DNA from: Siphonodentalium dalli
Taxonomy: Eukaryota; Mollusca; Scaphopoda; Gadilida; Siphonodentaliidae
Assembly (NCBI GenBank): GCA_032622095.1
Contig: CP136068.1
Location: forward strand, 49,654,443-49,718,442
Direction of reading: 5' to 3'
DNA: 64,000 nt
This document shows positions 21,600 through 35,505 of the stretch, piece by piece (the first letter of the stretch is position 1; every line of letters starts with the position of its first letter). A model generated the notes under the pieces. That model worked only from the letters and a program-made list of their open reading frames with translations. It did no database searches and was not told the origin of the DNA. Both the position numbers and the translations under genes were made by a program.

Positions 21600-23030
21600 G
21601 GTGGACATTAGGTCTGTCAATAAATGTAGAGGTTTATGACAAAATGGCGGGTTTTTCTCAATAAATAGAAGATTGTGTCCCTTGCCGGTGCTCTTGATCA
21701 ACAGACAAATTATATGAACAGTTTAACTGAGAACTGAGATTTATAAAATATAGCGTTTGCTCAAGTTATCGCCACTGGAATTTTAGAAATCAAATTAGGA
21801 TTTGTGATCTATGGGTGTTAGAAGTGAAGATGTATTTGATATTGAAAACTCCCTTGAGTAGTGTTATGTCATCAGAGAAACATGTGTTAAAGTGTCACAC
21901 TCATTTTAATTTTTCTTTTCTTTTCTTAAGAACATACCCGAAGTCAGCAAAGTTATAATAGTGGAGTGATCCACATCATAAGAGTTTGGTGTAAAATAAA
22001 AGCCGTTACTCTACAATGAATGATCCTCAGAACAGGATATTTTGGTCTATGAATACTGAAGATGTTGACCTGGGGCTGAGGTCCCTTCCACCCTGGAAGA
22101 AACCTGTTATTATCCCCCGTAAAACTTATTTTCGGGGGACTATTGTAATCAGCTCTGTGCGTCTGTCCGGAGTTATAACTCCAGTAATGATCATCCGATT
22201 TGATTGAAACTTGGTATGTAGGCGTCCCAACCAAGAACACATGTGCTCTGCAATGCTGGGTTTGATCCGATGTTCTTTTATGGAGTTATTTCCCTTTTTT
22301 CAACTTCTTTTACTTAGAAAATTTCTCACTTTTTCGGTTTCCGCATGATATCTCAAGTTTGGATCCTTTAATTGCAAATAATTTTTATGTGTATCAGTCA
22401 TATCAAGATACAGGTTGAGTTCGAATTTGAGTTTGATCCGATGAATTTTCCTTGAGTTATGGACTTTTTTCGACTTAGGAAATTTTATTTTTCCTGTTTT
22501 TTCTTTTGTTTCCGGATGATAACTCAAGTTTGGATTGTTTAATTGGAAATTCTTTCTTTTTTTTGTGGGTCGTTCATATCAAAATACAGGTCAAGTTCGA
22601 ATTTGAGTTAGATCCAATGATTTTTCCCAGAGTTATGGGCCTTTCTGTATGAGGGTACCTTCATGGTGTAATCAACTCCTCCTACAGTTTTGATCGTAGA
22701 TATTTGAAACTTCAGAGTATTGTTACCCACAGATTGGAGATGTGCAACATGTATATAGATGACGGAAAAATTATTTGTTTACGGAATTATTAACCCTTTC
22801 GACTTAGAACATTTCTTAAATTTCTTTAACAGTGTCGGGGGACACTGTGGTCGGCCGACCTTTTATTCAGATCTGGAAATTGAAAATATTTGTTGCCTCT
22901 GAGTTTTAGTCATTGTAAACTAGACATCTTATCGAAACTATAGGTACTATTGAATTTCAAAGGAGATAACAAATAAGTCAAAATTAAGTTACATGTAATC
23001 AGGGTCCACGCTGGACCAAAATTTACTTTT
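21600..23030. repeat. No gene; degraded dispersed repeats of the GTCTGTCCG type
   Basis: Between about 22090 and 22880 are several diverged units with the pattern 'GTCTGTCCGG ... ATAACTC(C/A)A ... TCAAATTCGAATTTGAG ... GAGTTATGG'. Related sequence occurs at 24620-25030 and 28180-28360. No protein was recognised. Confidence 0.45.
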
Positions 23031-23320
23031 GCCAAATGAAAATATTTTTGCCAAATTCTTTAGAAATTCCCAAAATTATATCACTGTTAGTATCAGTTTC
23101 TGCTACATATTTCTCTTTATATATCAAAAGTTGATATCGATAGGCTCACAAAAGTCACAGAAAAACATGCAATATCGAGCTGGGACCACCCCCTAATATG
23201 AAGTAGATTATTGAGGAACAAGTATTAACAAAGAAATATTTCCCAGATTTTGTCCTGGTGGAATATGATCTCTACTCTCTATGGGCGTTAGCTAGATTAG
23301 AGATTCATGGCACGATCTGC
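23030..23320. repeat. Half copy of the foldback element at 42752-43262
   Basis: Shares AGGCTCACAAAAGTCA, CTGGTGGAATATGATCTCTA, GGGCGTTAGC and AGAGATTCATGGCA with the right half of the element at 42752-43262. Confidence 0.5.
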
Positions 23321-23329
23321 TCTACTGTA

Positions 23330-23560
23330 GTAAATGTTCAGATAATAAGTTCAATGCTGTCTGGTGAACTTGTTATCTGAACATTTCTTACAAATGATTA
23401 AGAATCCTTCTGCACTTCTATAAACGGTTCATCTGTATGTCATACGCTAATATTTCCTGAAGATCCCTTCAGATGAATAATATACCATTATAACGTGTCT
23501 GTATTCATCTGAATGGGAGAATACATCAAATAAAGAAAAGATTAATGCTGACTTCATCTT
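23330..23560. repeat. Foldback element, family of 12990-13290
   Basis: AATGTTCAGATAATAAGTTC faces GAACTTGTTATCTGAACATT within 60 bp, followed by a region with CTTCAGATGAATAATA resembling the copy at 12990. Confidence 0.5.
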
Positions 23561-23759
23561 TTATTTCCAGTATCCAGCGATAATAATTTACAAATACCTG
23601 TTTATTAGACAATAATCAAAAATAATGATTCACATGTATATTTAATTATATAAGATAAGTTATACTGACAATTTAGTTTTGCACTCAAATCACAAATGCT
23701 TGGGTATAATGAAAAACAAGTATGAAATGTATATGGCAGAGACACTCACAGAATGAAAG

Positions 23760-24420
23760 CATTAATTACACTGCAGTTCAAGTTTACATTAATTACCCTA
23801 GTCAAGTTTACATCAATTACACTGCAGCTCAAATTTACATAAATTACACTGCAGTCAAGTTTAAATCAATTACACTGCAGTTCAAGTTTACATAAATTAC
23901 ACTGCAGTAAAGTTTACATCAATTACAATGCAGTCAAGTTTACATCAATTATACTGCAGTCAAGTTTACATAAATTACACTGCAGAACAGTTTACATCAA
24001 TTACACTGCAGTCAAGTTTACATCAATTACACTGCAGTCAAGTTTACATCAATTACACTGCAGTCAAGTTTACATCAATTGCACTGCAGAACAGTTTACA
24101 TCAATTACACTGCAGTCAAGTTTACATCAATTACACTGCAGTCAAGTTTACATCAATTACACTGCAGTCAAGTTTACATCAATTGCACTGCAGTTCAAGT
24201 TTACAAAATTACACTGCAGTCAAGTTTACATCAATTACACTGCAGTCAAGTTTACATCAATTGCACTGCAGTTCAAGTTTACAAAATTACACTGCAGTTC
24301 AAGTTTACAAAATTACACTGCATCTCAATTACACTTCAGATCAAGTTTACACCAATTACAGTGCAGCTCAAGTTTACACCAATTTCACTGCAGAACAAGT
24401 TTGCATTGACAAAATGTGCC
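23760..24420. repeat. 25-26-bp minisatellite (TACACTGCAGTCAAGTTTAC)
   Basis: About 25 units of AAGTTTACATCAATTACACT plus GCAGTC, with substitutions and short deletions. Because few units contain in-frame stops, open frames of 180 and 151 codons run through it. Their products are pure periodic translations of the repeat and are not taken as genes. Confidence 0.9.
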
Positions 24421-24619
24421 AATATCATGCCACTTCCCCATCCCATGAATTTAGGGCTGAAGTTTACTAGAATGTGTCACCATCATCCCCTGTATCCACC
24501 CACTCTGACAGGTTTATTTTCATTGTACATGTAGAAATTTGTGGTGTGAATTTTTATTTTAAAAATAATGGGCATAGTATTATTTCTTTGAAAAACTGAA
24601 AATCTTGGGCGACGGCGGG

Positions 24620-25030
24620 GAAGTCGTATGATATTGTCCAAAATACTTCAGGGTTTGGTTTTTATGTTTACCCATACCATAGTATGGTAAACATAGTGTC
24701 GTTGTCTGGATTGACCACTCGTCGTTCGTCCGTCTGTCCATCTGTCTGTCCGTAGACACTTTACGAGTAATGCGATAACTCAAACATTTTCTATCCCATC
24801 GGAACAAAATTTTGTATATGGGTTTTTCAGCCCAAAATACAGATCGAGTTTGAATTTGGGTTTGATCCGAGTTTTTGTTAGAGAGTTATGGCCCTTTTTC
24901 GACTTAGAATTCACGCATTCTGCCATAACTCAAACATTTTTCATCTGATTGGAACCAAATTTGGTATGTGAGTTTCACAGCCCAAAATACAGATCGAGTT
25001 CGAATATGGGTTTGATCCGATTTATTTTAA
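24620..25030. repeat. Dispersed repeat, GTCCGTCTGTC type
   Basis: Two diverged units sharing CCCAAAATACAGATCGAGTT and GATAACTCAAACATTTT, preceded by a run of GTC/CGT motifs. Similar to 22090-22880. Confidence 0.5.
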
Positions 25031-25529
25031 AGGAGTTTTTCGTTAAAAAAAATTAAAAAAAATTATTAACATTTTTGTTTTAACTTTTATAATAATAAAA
25101 AAAATAGTTTTATTAAAAAAAAAAGTCATTGACACTTTCATTTGTTTTCATTTAGATATTGATGATTATGATACAAGTTGATAAAAGGTTCCCAATGTGT
25201 CCCTTTAATTTTTTTTTACTTTTGTAATAAAAAGAAATTAAATGAAAAAACGTTTATTGGCACTTCATTTATTTTCATTTAGATATCCAGTTCTTACATC
25301 TGCTATCTTTATAAAGGTCTGAGTGATCCCAACAATGCTTTGTACACTGGGTGTAACATAACCTACCCAGGACATGTAAAATTTCTAAAATCCACATGTT
25401 ATAAGACCAAGGTCTCCCAGGAGGCTAGTGATATCAGATACCACCTGTTAAACACTCCCATGTATTATGATGCTCATTTATCAACTATATGACAGGTTAA
25501 GGCTAGCAGATACTATTAGCCCCATTTTT

Positions 25530-28043
25530 AGCTCAACTTACTTTTGTAAGTTTGAGCTATTGCCATGGCTTGGCGTCCGTCGTCCGTGTGTCCGTCAACA
25601 ATTTCCTTTGGCACGGGCTACAGGTCGTACCTTTGATCTGATCTTTATGAAATTTTGCATGAATGTTGACATTGACATGTAGATGGGAACGAGTCATTTT
25701 GGGGTCATTCGGCCAAAAAACATGGCCGCTGGTGGCCATCTTGGATTTAAAAATTCAATCCATTGGCGCGGGCTACAGGTCGTACTGTTCGTTTGATCAT
25801 CATGAAATTTGTCATGGATGTTAATATTGACATGTAGATGGGAACGAAGCATTTTGGGGTCGTTCGGCCAAAAAACATGGCCGTCAGCAGCCATCTTGGA
25901 TTTTACTCTTTGCATGACTAAATCATTTGGCGCAGGCTACAGGTCGTAGTTTTGATCGGAACTTCATGAAATTTGTCATGGATGTTAACAATGACATGTA
26001 GATGGGAACGAGTGATTTTGGGGTTGTTCGGCCAAAAAACATGGCCGCCAGCAGCCATCTTGTATTTTACTCTTTGCATGACTAAATCCTTTGGCGCGGG
26101 CTACAGGTCGTACCTTTGGTCTGATCTTTATGAAATTTGTCATGAATGTTGACATTGACATGTAGATGGGAACGAGTCATTTTGGGGTCATTCGGCCAAA
26201 AAACATGGCCGCTGGTGGCCATTTTGGATTTCAAAATTCAATCCATTGGCGCGGGCTACAGGTCGTACTGTTCGTCTGATCATTATGAAATTTGTCATGG
26301 ATGTTAATATTGACATGTAGATGGGAACGAGTCATTTTGGGGTCGTTCGCCCAAAAAACATGTCCGCTGGCAGCCATCTTGGATTTTACTCTTTGCATGA
26401 CTAAATCCTTTGGCGCAGGCTACAGGTCGTAGTTTTGATCAGAACTTCATGAAATTTGTCATGGATGTTAACAATGACATGTAGATGGGAACGAAGCATT
26501 TTGGGGTCGTTCGGCCAAAAAACATGGCCGTCAGCAGCCATCTTGGATTTTACTCTTTGCATGACTAAATCATTTGGCGCAGGCTACAGGTCGTAGTTTT
26601 GATCAGAACTTCATGAAATTTGTCATGGATGTTAACAATGACATGTAGATGGGAACGAGTGATTTTGGGGTCATTCGGCCAAAAAACATGGCCGCCAGCA
26701 GCCATCATGGATTTTACTCTTTGCATGACTAAATCCTTTGGCGCGGGCTACAGGTCGTACCTATGGTCTGATCTTTATGAATTTTGTCATGAATGTTGAC
26801 ATTGACATGTAGATGGGAACGAGTCATTTTGGGGTCATTCGGCCAAAAAACATGGCCGCTGGTGGCCATTTTGGATTTCAAAATTCAATCCATTGGCATG
26901 GGCTACAGGTCGTGCTGTTCGTCTGATCATCATGAAATTTGTCATGGATGTTAATATTGACATGTAGATGGGAACGAGTAATTTTGGGGTCGTTCAGCCA
27001 AAAAACATGGCCGCCAGCAGCCATCTTGGATTTTACTCTTTGCATGACTAAATTCTTTGGTGCGGGCTACAGGTTGTAGCTTTGGTCAGAACTTCATGAA
27101 ATTTGTCATGGATGTTAACAATGACATGTCGATGGGAACGAGTGATTTTGGGGTCGTTCGGCCAAAAAACATGGCCGCCAGCAGCCATCTTGGACTTTAC
27201 TCTTTGCATGACTAAATCCTTTTGGCGCGGGTTACAGGTAGTACCTTTGGTCTGACCTTTATGAAATTTGTCATGAATATTGATATTGACATGTATATGG
27301 GAACGAGTCATTTTGGGGTCATACGGCCAAAAAACATGGCTGCTGGCAGCCATCTTGGATTTCAAAATTCAATCCATTGGCACAGGCTACAGGTCGTACT
27401 GTTTGTCTGATCATCATGATATTTATCATGGATGTTAATATTAACATGTAGATGGGAACGAGTCATTTTGGGGTCGTTTGGCTAAAAAACATGTCCGCCA
27501 GCAGCCATATTGGATTTTACTCTTTGCATGAATAAATCCTTTGGTGCGGGCTACAGGTCGTAGCTTTGGTCGGAACTTCATGAAATTTGTCATGTATGTT
27601 AACAATGACATGTAGATGGGAAACGAGTCATTTTGGGGTCGTTCAGCCGAAAAACATGGCCGCCAGCAGCCATCTTGGATTTTACTCTTTGCATGACTAA
27701 ATCCATTGGCACAGGCTACAGGTCATACCTTTGATCAGATCATTATGAGATTTGTAAAGGCTGTAGATGGGAACAAGTCATTTTGGGGTAATTCGGAAAA
27801 AAACATGGCTGCCGGTGGCCATTTTAGAATTTACTCTTTGCATCAATAAATCCTTTGGCACACCATAATCACCACATCCCTGATCCGATCATTATGAAAC
27901 CTGTTATGAATGTTGATATTGAAATGTACGTCTAGTCTTACTAAGACATTTCAATTAGCACTTTTCCTATTCCTCCATTTACTGTCGACCATTAAATTAT
28001 TCCCCTACCTAAGTTGAGCTACAGTGTCATTGACACTTTCATC
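25530..28043 (+). mobile_element. TIR-bounded element with 157-bp tandem repeats (pearl-like)
   Basis: Begins AGCTCAACTTAC followed by its own near-complement GTAAGTTTGAGCT, and ends TAAGTTGAGCT followed by the palindrome AGTGTCATTGACACT. About 14-15 monomers of roughly 157 bp fill the middle (CATTTTGGGGTCATTCGGCC, AAAAAACATGGCCGC). Three monomer types, recognised by GTCGTACCTTTGG, GTCGTACTGTTCG and GTCGTAGTTTTGATC, alternate in order a-b-c. The layout recalls bivalve 'pearl' elements. No coding capacity. Confidence 0.75.
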
Positions 28044-29120
28044 AATATATATTGTGCTCCTAGGTATCTGATTCCATCATATAAACGACCTGTTGTCAAG
28101 TTGTCTAGCTAATTTGCTATTATGTTTGTGGGGCTGCTGAATTGCTATGATGTTGGTAGGGCAAACTGATGCTGTTGAGAAAAATTACAGATATTTTTAT
28201 GTGTACTTATACATTGAATGGTACACATAGTGTTGACATCCGGATTTCACCACTCATCAATTGTAAATTGTCTGCTGTGTCTGTCTGTAGAAACTTTACA
28301 CATGGTGCAATAACTCAAACGTATTTCTATCCAATCGGTACCAAATTTTGTACATGGCCTTTAGAAAAAAATGAAAAAAAAAAAAAAAAATTATTATTTT
28401 TTTTAGATTGAACTTGTTTATAAATCATTCTAATTTTTCATTTCCATGTTTTCGATAAAGCACCTCTCACACCCTATCATTTTTGGTACTGATCAGTTGA
28501 TCGATTTGTAAAATATTAACCTCATTTACCCATTCCATGTCATTTAACCTTTTCCATTATTATATAACTATATTATTTCGATATCTGACATTGCAACAAC
28601 AGAAATAGAACTGCTTACAATATGGAAGTGGTGACAGGCTATAGTTTTGATGTTATATTAACCCTTCTCTTTTGACCCATAAATTCAAATAATTTGTGTT
28701 ATGTACATTTGTCTATACTACTTTAGTACAGCATACTCTATAATTCAACATCAAAACTCTAGATTATGGTTCTGATCATAGCAATTAATTATCGTCAAGG
28801 GATGGGTTAAACATCTGCCGATCATGATCGGCCTCTAGTTTTTATTAACAAATAATAAACAAGAACACTACCAGACACTTTATGGCTGTTTTAAATTCTA
28901 CGCAACTCTGTTCAAATTGGGCGGTCAGAACTGGAAACCAAACTTCAGCTGTATGTTGGTATGAGAATATTGCATACCACATAATTATGATAGTTACCTC
29001 TACTTGAAGATATTGCCCAGAAACAGATAATTGTGCAAAGAGCCGTAACTCTGATCAAATTGAGTGAGTAGAATTAAAACTTGAGCTGAATTTTCATTTG
29101 GAGATCCTTTATACCAATTA

Positions 29121-29331
29121 GAGTAATGCTCTAAATAATCGACTCCTTAACCACAGCAGAATTATGGGTAATTTTTCAGGATTTAGTCGGAAATATGGCT
29201 TGTTGCCATTCATCGGAAAGCTCTGTGAGAGCTTTCAGGTTAATGGCAACAAGCCATATTTCCGACTAAATCCTGAAAAATTACCCATAATTCTGCTGTG
29301 GTTAAGGAGTCGATTATTTAGAGCATTACTG
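29121..29331. mobile_element. Tc1/mariner-type MITE (in duplication copy 1)
   Basis: GAGTAATGCTCTAAATAA at left and TTATTTAGAGCATTACTG at right, TA outside each end, foldback of the usual family. A loop change (GAGAGCTTTCAGGTTAATGG) shortens the central stem. Confidence 0.75.
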
Positions 29332-29468
29332 TATATGAATTATATCTCCATTCAAACTCAAGTCATCACTGGGGGGGAATAATTATTGAGTAATTCTTTT
29401 CACAGGTAAAAAAGACAAGTGAGGATGCAAGTAGAAATTGAACGGTGTTCTCTTGCAAGCATCCTGTA

Positions 29469-29900
29469 CATGCCGGGAAATAGTGTGTCTGACATTTGCA
29501 GACTGAGGTCCCCAGAGGGTGAATTTAGTGATGCTACACCCTGAACAGCAGGCGAGCATCACCAAATTCACTCTCTTGGAACCTTATTCTGCTTTGGCCT
29601 CAACTGATATGGGAGACCTAGGATCAGAAGTTTCCCAGTTGAAGTTGTGCACTCATTGGGCACCTCGATTATGCATTTTATCTTCTTCAAATTAGGGGAT
29701 ATAGAAACTTAACCGGAGGGAAAAAGTAACCAAAAACAATGTTAATTTGAGACTATATAACTTTCCAGAAGATGAGGCCTAAGCAGAATGAGGTCCCCAG
29801 AGGGTGAATTGGTGATGCTAGCCTGCTGCGAGTAGTATCACTAAATTCACCCCCTGGGGACCTCATTCTGCAAATGTCAGACACACTATTTCCAGGCTTG
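29469..29900. mobile_element. hAT-type MITE (in duplication copy 1)
   Basis: Ends CATGCCGGGAAATAG and CTATTTCCAGGCTTG, flanked by ATCCTGTA and ATCCTATA (7 of 8 match). Two foldback blocks built on GAGGTCCCCAGAGGGTGAAT flank about 180 bp of other sequence. Confidence 0.7.
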
Positions 29901-31136
29901 ATCCTATATATGAACAAGTTGCTTAAGCGGGAGTCTCCCGAAATCCAGCTCCATCTCCCAAACTCCCAATCGGGAAACAGTTTCGCTCAAATTCATTAAA
30001 ATTGAAAGACAAATATATCCTCAACATATACAGCTAATTGATATACAATAGCTGTCACAAAAAGGTGACAGAAATGCAAAGAAAACAGGGTGGTGTAATT
30101 CTTCTCCACCCGACTGTCCAAATCTGAACTAATGACACCTCCCGTTAAATTAAATTTGTGTGAACACTAAGAAACCATGTGGTTTTACTGAAGCTGATGT
30201 ACCACACATGTGTACTGTAGTGTGGTCATTGAAGCTCAATTTGGGGATCAACCCAGAATATATTGATACAAGCTGATTTTGTTGTCTTTTGACACGGAAA
30301 AGCCTCAGGAACAACATATCCAAAATTCACAAAAATACGCTTTTTGGAAACTTTGGTATCCAAGTTGGCATCCAACGTGGTTGTCTGTATTACATCAGTT
30401 CTCGAAATAAGTCATAATACGATACAATGTGGCATTGGAATTACGCAGTTATAGCAGTTTGTGTGAAATTACAGTAGGGGACAGAGTAGAGTGACACAGA
30501 CAGAAAATAATACCATCGCGGGCATGAAATGGCTGTCAAAACGGCCGCAACTCCAAGCCATACAGTGAATAAAGCAACATATTGATTAACCACAATGGAG
30601 TGAAAATACATATTGTAATATACAAGTCTGTTGTTAAATATCATTAAGGGTAAATATTTCATTAAAACAGATCCTTCTGAAGGATTTATTGGTCGCTGCA
30701 GCGCAAGTCAACCCCCACCCCCCCAATGAATTTACATCTTTAAAGCTTGTGTTTTCTACATACCCAACATTCAACTGTCGGGCTCAAAATAATAATTTGG
30801 GCATGCAACACACAAAGTAACGTTTCGCCACACAGTGCATGGTAGTTTCATTCGGCATGATGATTATTGATTATTGATTATTGAATGTAATGCAGAAACT
30901 GAAGTGTATTATAATCCTTGCAGTATTAATACTAGTTACATCTCTGGAATTTTCAACACTCTACGTGATAATATATGATACTCATATGCCGCAATGCTTA
31001 TTATGTTATAAGACCAAGGTCTCCCAGGAGGCTAGTGATATCAGATACCACCTGTTAAACACTCCCATGTATTATGATGCTCATTTATCAACTATATGAC
31101 AGGTTAAGGCTAGCAGATACTATTAGCCCCATTTTT

Positions 31137-33648
31137 AGCTCAACTTACTTTTGTAAGTTTGAGCTATTGCCATGGCTTGGCGTCCGTCGTCCGTGTGTCC
31201 GTCAACAATTTCCTTTGGCACGGGCTACAGGTCGTACCTTTGATCTGATCTTTATGAAATTTTGCATGAATGTTGACATTGACATGTAGATGGGAACGAG
31301 TCATTTTGGGGTCATTCGGCCAAAAAACATGGCCGCTGGTGGCCATCTTGGATTTAAAAATTCAATCCATTGGCGCGGGCTACAGGTCGTACTGTTCGTT
31401 TGATCATCATGAAATTTGTCATGGATGTTAATATTGACATGTAGATGGGAACGAAGCATTTTGGGGTCGTTCGGCCAAAAAACATGGCCGTCAGCAGCCA
31501 TCTTGGATTTTACTCTTTGCATGACTAAATCATTTGGCGCAGGCTACAGGTCGTAGTTTTGATCGGAACTTCATGAAATTTGTCATGGATGTTAACAATG
31601 ACATGTAGATGGGAACGAGTGATTTTGGGGTTGTTCGGCCAAAAAACATGGCCGCCAGCAGCCATCTTGTATTTTACTCTTTGCATGACTAAATCCTTTG
31701 GCGCGGGCTACAGGTCGTACCTTTGGTCTGATCTTTATGAAATTTGTCATGAATGTTGACATTGACATGTAGATGGGAACGAGTCATTTTGGGGTCATTC
31801 GGCCAAAAAACATGGCCGCTGGTGGCCATTTTGGATTTCAAAATTCAATCCATTGGCGCGGGCTACAGGTCGTACTGTTCGTCTGATCATTATGAAATTT
31901 GTCATGGATGTTAATATTGACATGTAGATGGGAACGAGTCATTTTGGGGTCGTTCGCCCAAAAAACATGTCCGCTGGCAGCCATCTTGGATTTTACTCTT
32001 TGCATGACTAAATCCTTTGGCGCAGGCTACAGGTCGTAGTTTTGATCAGAACTTCATGAAATTTGTCATGGATGTTAACAATGACATGTAGATGGGAACG
32101 AAGCATTTTGGGGTCGTTCGGCCAAAAAACATGGCCGTCAGCAGCCATCTTGGATTTTACTCTTTGCATGACTAAATCATTTGGCGCAGGCTACAGGTCG
32201 TAGTTTTGATCAGAACTTCATGAAATTTGTCATGGATGTTAACAATGACATGTAGATGGGAACGAGTGATTTTGGGGTCATTCGGCCAAAAAACATGGCC
32301 GCCAGCAGCCATCATGGATTTTACTCTTTGCATGACTAAATCCTTTGGCGCGGGCTACAGGTCGTACCTATGGTCTGATCTTTATGAATTTTGTCATGAA
32401 TGTTGACATTGACATGTAGATGGGAACGAGTCATTTTGGGGTCATTCGGCCAAAAAACATGGCCGCTGGTGGCCATTTTGGATTTCAAAATTCAATCCAT
32501 TGGCATGGGCTACAGGTCGTGCTGTTCGTCTGATCATCATGAAATTTGTCATGGATGTTAATATTGACATGTAGATGGGAACGAGTAATTTTGGGGTCGT
32601 TCAGCCAAAAAACATGGCCGCCAGCAGCCATCTTGGATTTTACTCTTTGCATGACTAAATTCTTTGGTGCGGGCTACAGGTTGTAGCTTTGGTCAGAACT
32701 TCATGAAATTTGTCATGGATGTTAACAATGACATGTCGATGGGAACGAGTGATTTTGGGGTCGTTCGGCCAAAAAACATGGCCGCCAGCAGCCATCTTGG
32801 ACTTTACTCTTTGCATGACTAAATCCTTTGGCGCGGGTTACAGGTAGTACCTTTGGTCTGACCTTTATGAAATTTGTCATGAATATTGATATTGACATGT
32901 ATATGGGAACGAGTCATTTTGGGGTCATACGGCCAAAAAACATGGCTGCTGGCAGCCATCTTGGATTTCAAAATTCAATCCATTGGCACAGGCTACAGGT
33001 CGTACTGTTTGTCTGATCATCATGATATTTATCATGGATGTTAATATTAACATGTAGATGGGAACGAGTCATTTTGGGGTCGTTTGGCTAAAAAACATGT
33101 CCGCCAGCAGCCATATTGGATTTTACTCTTTGCATGAATAAATCCTTTGGTGCGGGCTACAGGTCGTAGCTTTGGTCGGAACTTCATGAAATTTGTCATG
33201 TATGTTAACAATGACATGTAGATGGGAAACGAGTCATTTTGGGGTCGTTCAGCCGAAAAACATGGCCGCCAGCAGCCATCTTGGATTTTACTCTTTGCAT
33301 GACTAAATCCATTGGCACAGGCTACAGGTCATACCTTTGATCAGATCATTATGAGATTTGTAAAGGCTGTAGATGGGAACAAGTCATTTTGGGGTAATTC
33401 GGAAAAAAACATGGCTGCCGGTGGCCATTTTAGAATTTACTCTTTGCATCAATAAATCCTTTGGCACACCATAATCACCACATCCCTGATCCGATCATTA
33501 TGAAACCTGTTATGAATGTTGATATTGAAATGTACGTCTAGTCTTACTAAGACATTTCAATTAGCACTTTTCCTATTCCTCCATTTACTGTCGACCATTA
33601 AATTATTCCCCTACCTAAGTTGAGCTACAGTGTCATTGACACTTTCAT
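31137..33648 (+). mobile_element. Pearl-like tandem-repeat element (duplicate)
   Basis: Copy of 25530-28043 inside the second duplication unit, with the same monomer order and terminal motifs. Confidence 0.75.
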
Positions 33649-34725
33649 CAATATATATTGTGCTCCTAGGTATCTGATTCCATCATATAAACGACCTGTT
33701 GTCAAGTTGTCTAGCTAATTTGCTATTATGTTTGTGGGGCTGCTGAATTGCTATGATGTTGGTAGGGCAAACTGATGCTGTTGAGAAAAATTACAGATAT
33801 TTTTATGTGTACTTATACATTGAATGGTACACATAGTGTTGACATCCGGATTTCACCACTCATCAATTGTAAATTGTCTGCTGTGTCTGTCTGTAGAAAC
33901 TTTACACATGGTGCAATAACTCAAACGTATTTCTATCCAATCGGTACCAAATTTTGTACATGGCCTTTAGAAAAAAATGAAAAAAAAAAAAATAATTATT
34001 ATTTTTTTTAGATTGAACTTGTTTATAAATCATTCTAATTTTTCATTTCCATGTTTTCGATAAAGCACCTCTCACACCCTATCATTTTTGGTACTGATCA
34101 GTTGATCGATTTGTAAAATATTAACCTCATTTACCCATTCCATGTCATTTAACCTTTTCCATTATTATATAACTATATTATTTCGATATCTGACATTGCA
34201 ACAACAGAAATAGAACTGCTTACAATATGGAAGTGGTGACAGGCTATAGTTTTGATGTTATATTAACCCTTCTCTTTTGACCCATAAATTCAAATAATTT
34301 GTGTTATGTACATTTGTCTATACTACTTTAGTACAGCATACTCTATAATTCAACATCAAAACTCTAGATTATGGTTCTGATCATAGCAATTAATTATCGT
34401 CAAGGGATGGGTTAAACATCTGCCGATCATGATCGGCCTCTAGTTTTTATTAACAAATAATAAACAAGAACACTACCAGACACTTTATGGCTGTTTTAAA
34501 TTCTACGCAACTCTGTTCAAATTGGGCGGTCAGAACTGGAAACCAAACTTCAGCTGTATGTTGGTATGAGAATATTGCATACCACATAATTATGATAGTT
34601 ACCTCTACTTGAAGATATTGCCCAGAAACAGATAATTGTGCAAAGAGCCGTAACTCTGATCAAATTGAGTGAGTAGAATTAAAACTTGAGCTGAATTTTC
34701 ATTTGGAGATCCTTTATACCAATTA

Positions 34726-34936
34726 GAGTAATGCTCTAAATAATCGACTCCTTAACCACAGCAGAATTATGGGTAATTTTTCAGGATTTAGTCGGAAATA
34801 TGGCTTGTTGCCATTCATCGGAAAGCTCTGTGAGAGCTTTCAGGTTAATGGCAACAAGCCATATTTCCGACTAAATCCTGAAAAATTACCCATAATTCTG
34901 CTGTGGTTAAGGAGTCGATTATTTAGAGCATTACTG
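34726..34936. mobile_element. Tc1/mariner-type MITE (duplicate)
   Basis: Duplicate of 29121-29331 carried along by the 5.6-kb tandem duplication; not an independent insertion. Confidence 0.75.
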
Positions 34937-35073
34937 TATATGAATTATATCTCCATTCAAACTCAAGTCATCACTGGGGGGGAATAATTATTGAGTAATT
35001 CTTTTCACAGGTAAAAAAGACAAGTGAGGATGCAAGTAGAAATTGAACGGTGTTCTCTTGCAAGCATCCTGTA

Positions 35074-35505
35074 CATGCCGGGAAATAGTGTGTCTGACAT
35101 TTGCAGACTGAGGTCCCCAGAGGGTGAATTTAGTGATGCTACACCCTGAACAGCAGGCGAGCATCACCAAATTCACTCTCTTGGAACCTTATTCTGCTTT
35201 GGCCTCAACTGATATGGGAGACCTAGGATCAGAAGTTTCCCAGTTGAAGTTGTGCACTCATTGGGCACCTCGATTATGCATTTTATCTTCTTCAAATTAG
35301 GGGATATAGAAACTTAACCGGAGGGAAAAAGTAACCAAAAACAATGTTAATTTGAGACTATATAACTTTCCAGAAGATGAGGCCTAAGCAGAATGAGGTC
35401 CCCAGAGGGTGAATTGGTGATGCTAGCCTGCTGCGAGTAGTATCACTAAATTCACCCCCTGGGGACCTCATTCTGCAAATGTCAGACACACTATTTCCAG
35501 GCTTG
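35074..35505. mobile_element. hAT-type MITE (duplicate)
   Basis: Duplicate of 29469-29900 in the second 5.6-kb unit; not an independent insertion. Confidence 0.7.

Larger units (their letters stand above)
25396..31002 (+). repeat. 5.6-kb tandem duplication, copy 1
   Basis: The whole block recurs at 31003-36607. The offset between matching positions changes only from 5607 to 5605, through indels in homopolymers (near 27230 and 28385). The copies contain the same tandem-repeat element, MITEs and unique sequence. The third boundary, ATGCTATAA at 36608, resembles ATGTTATAA at the start of each copy, a short junction homology. Almost no divergence: either very recent or an assembly artefact. Confidence 0.95.

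Noticed and set aside
23928-24534. Open frames of 180 and 151 codons
   Set aside because: They are periodic translations of the 25-26-bp minisatellite in two frames; no splice or start evidence.
25467-27410. Short open frames with repeated peptides (HVFWPNDPKMTRSH type) on both strands
   Set aside because: They recur with the 157-bp monomers here and at 31074-33016, 54141-56141 and 62196; repeat translations, not genes.
26100-27700. Regular repeat spacing that could suggest a CRISPR-like array
   Set aside because: There are no unique spacers; the whole 157-bp unit is repeated, and the genome is eukaryotic.
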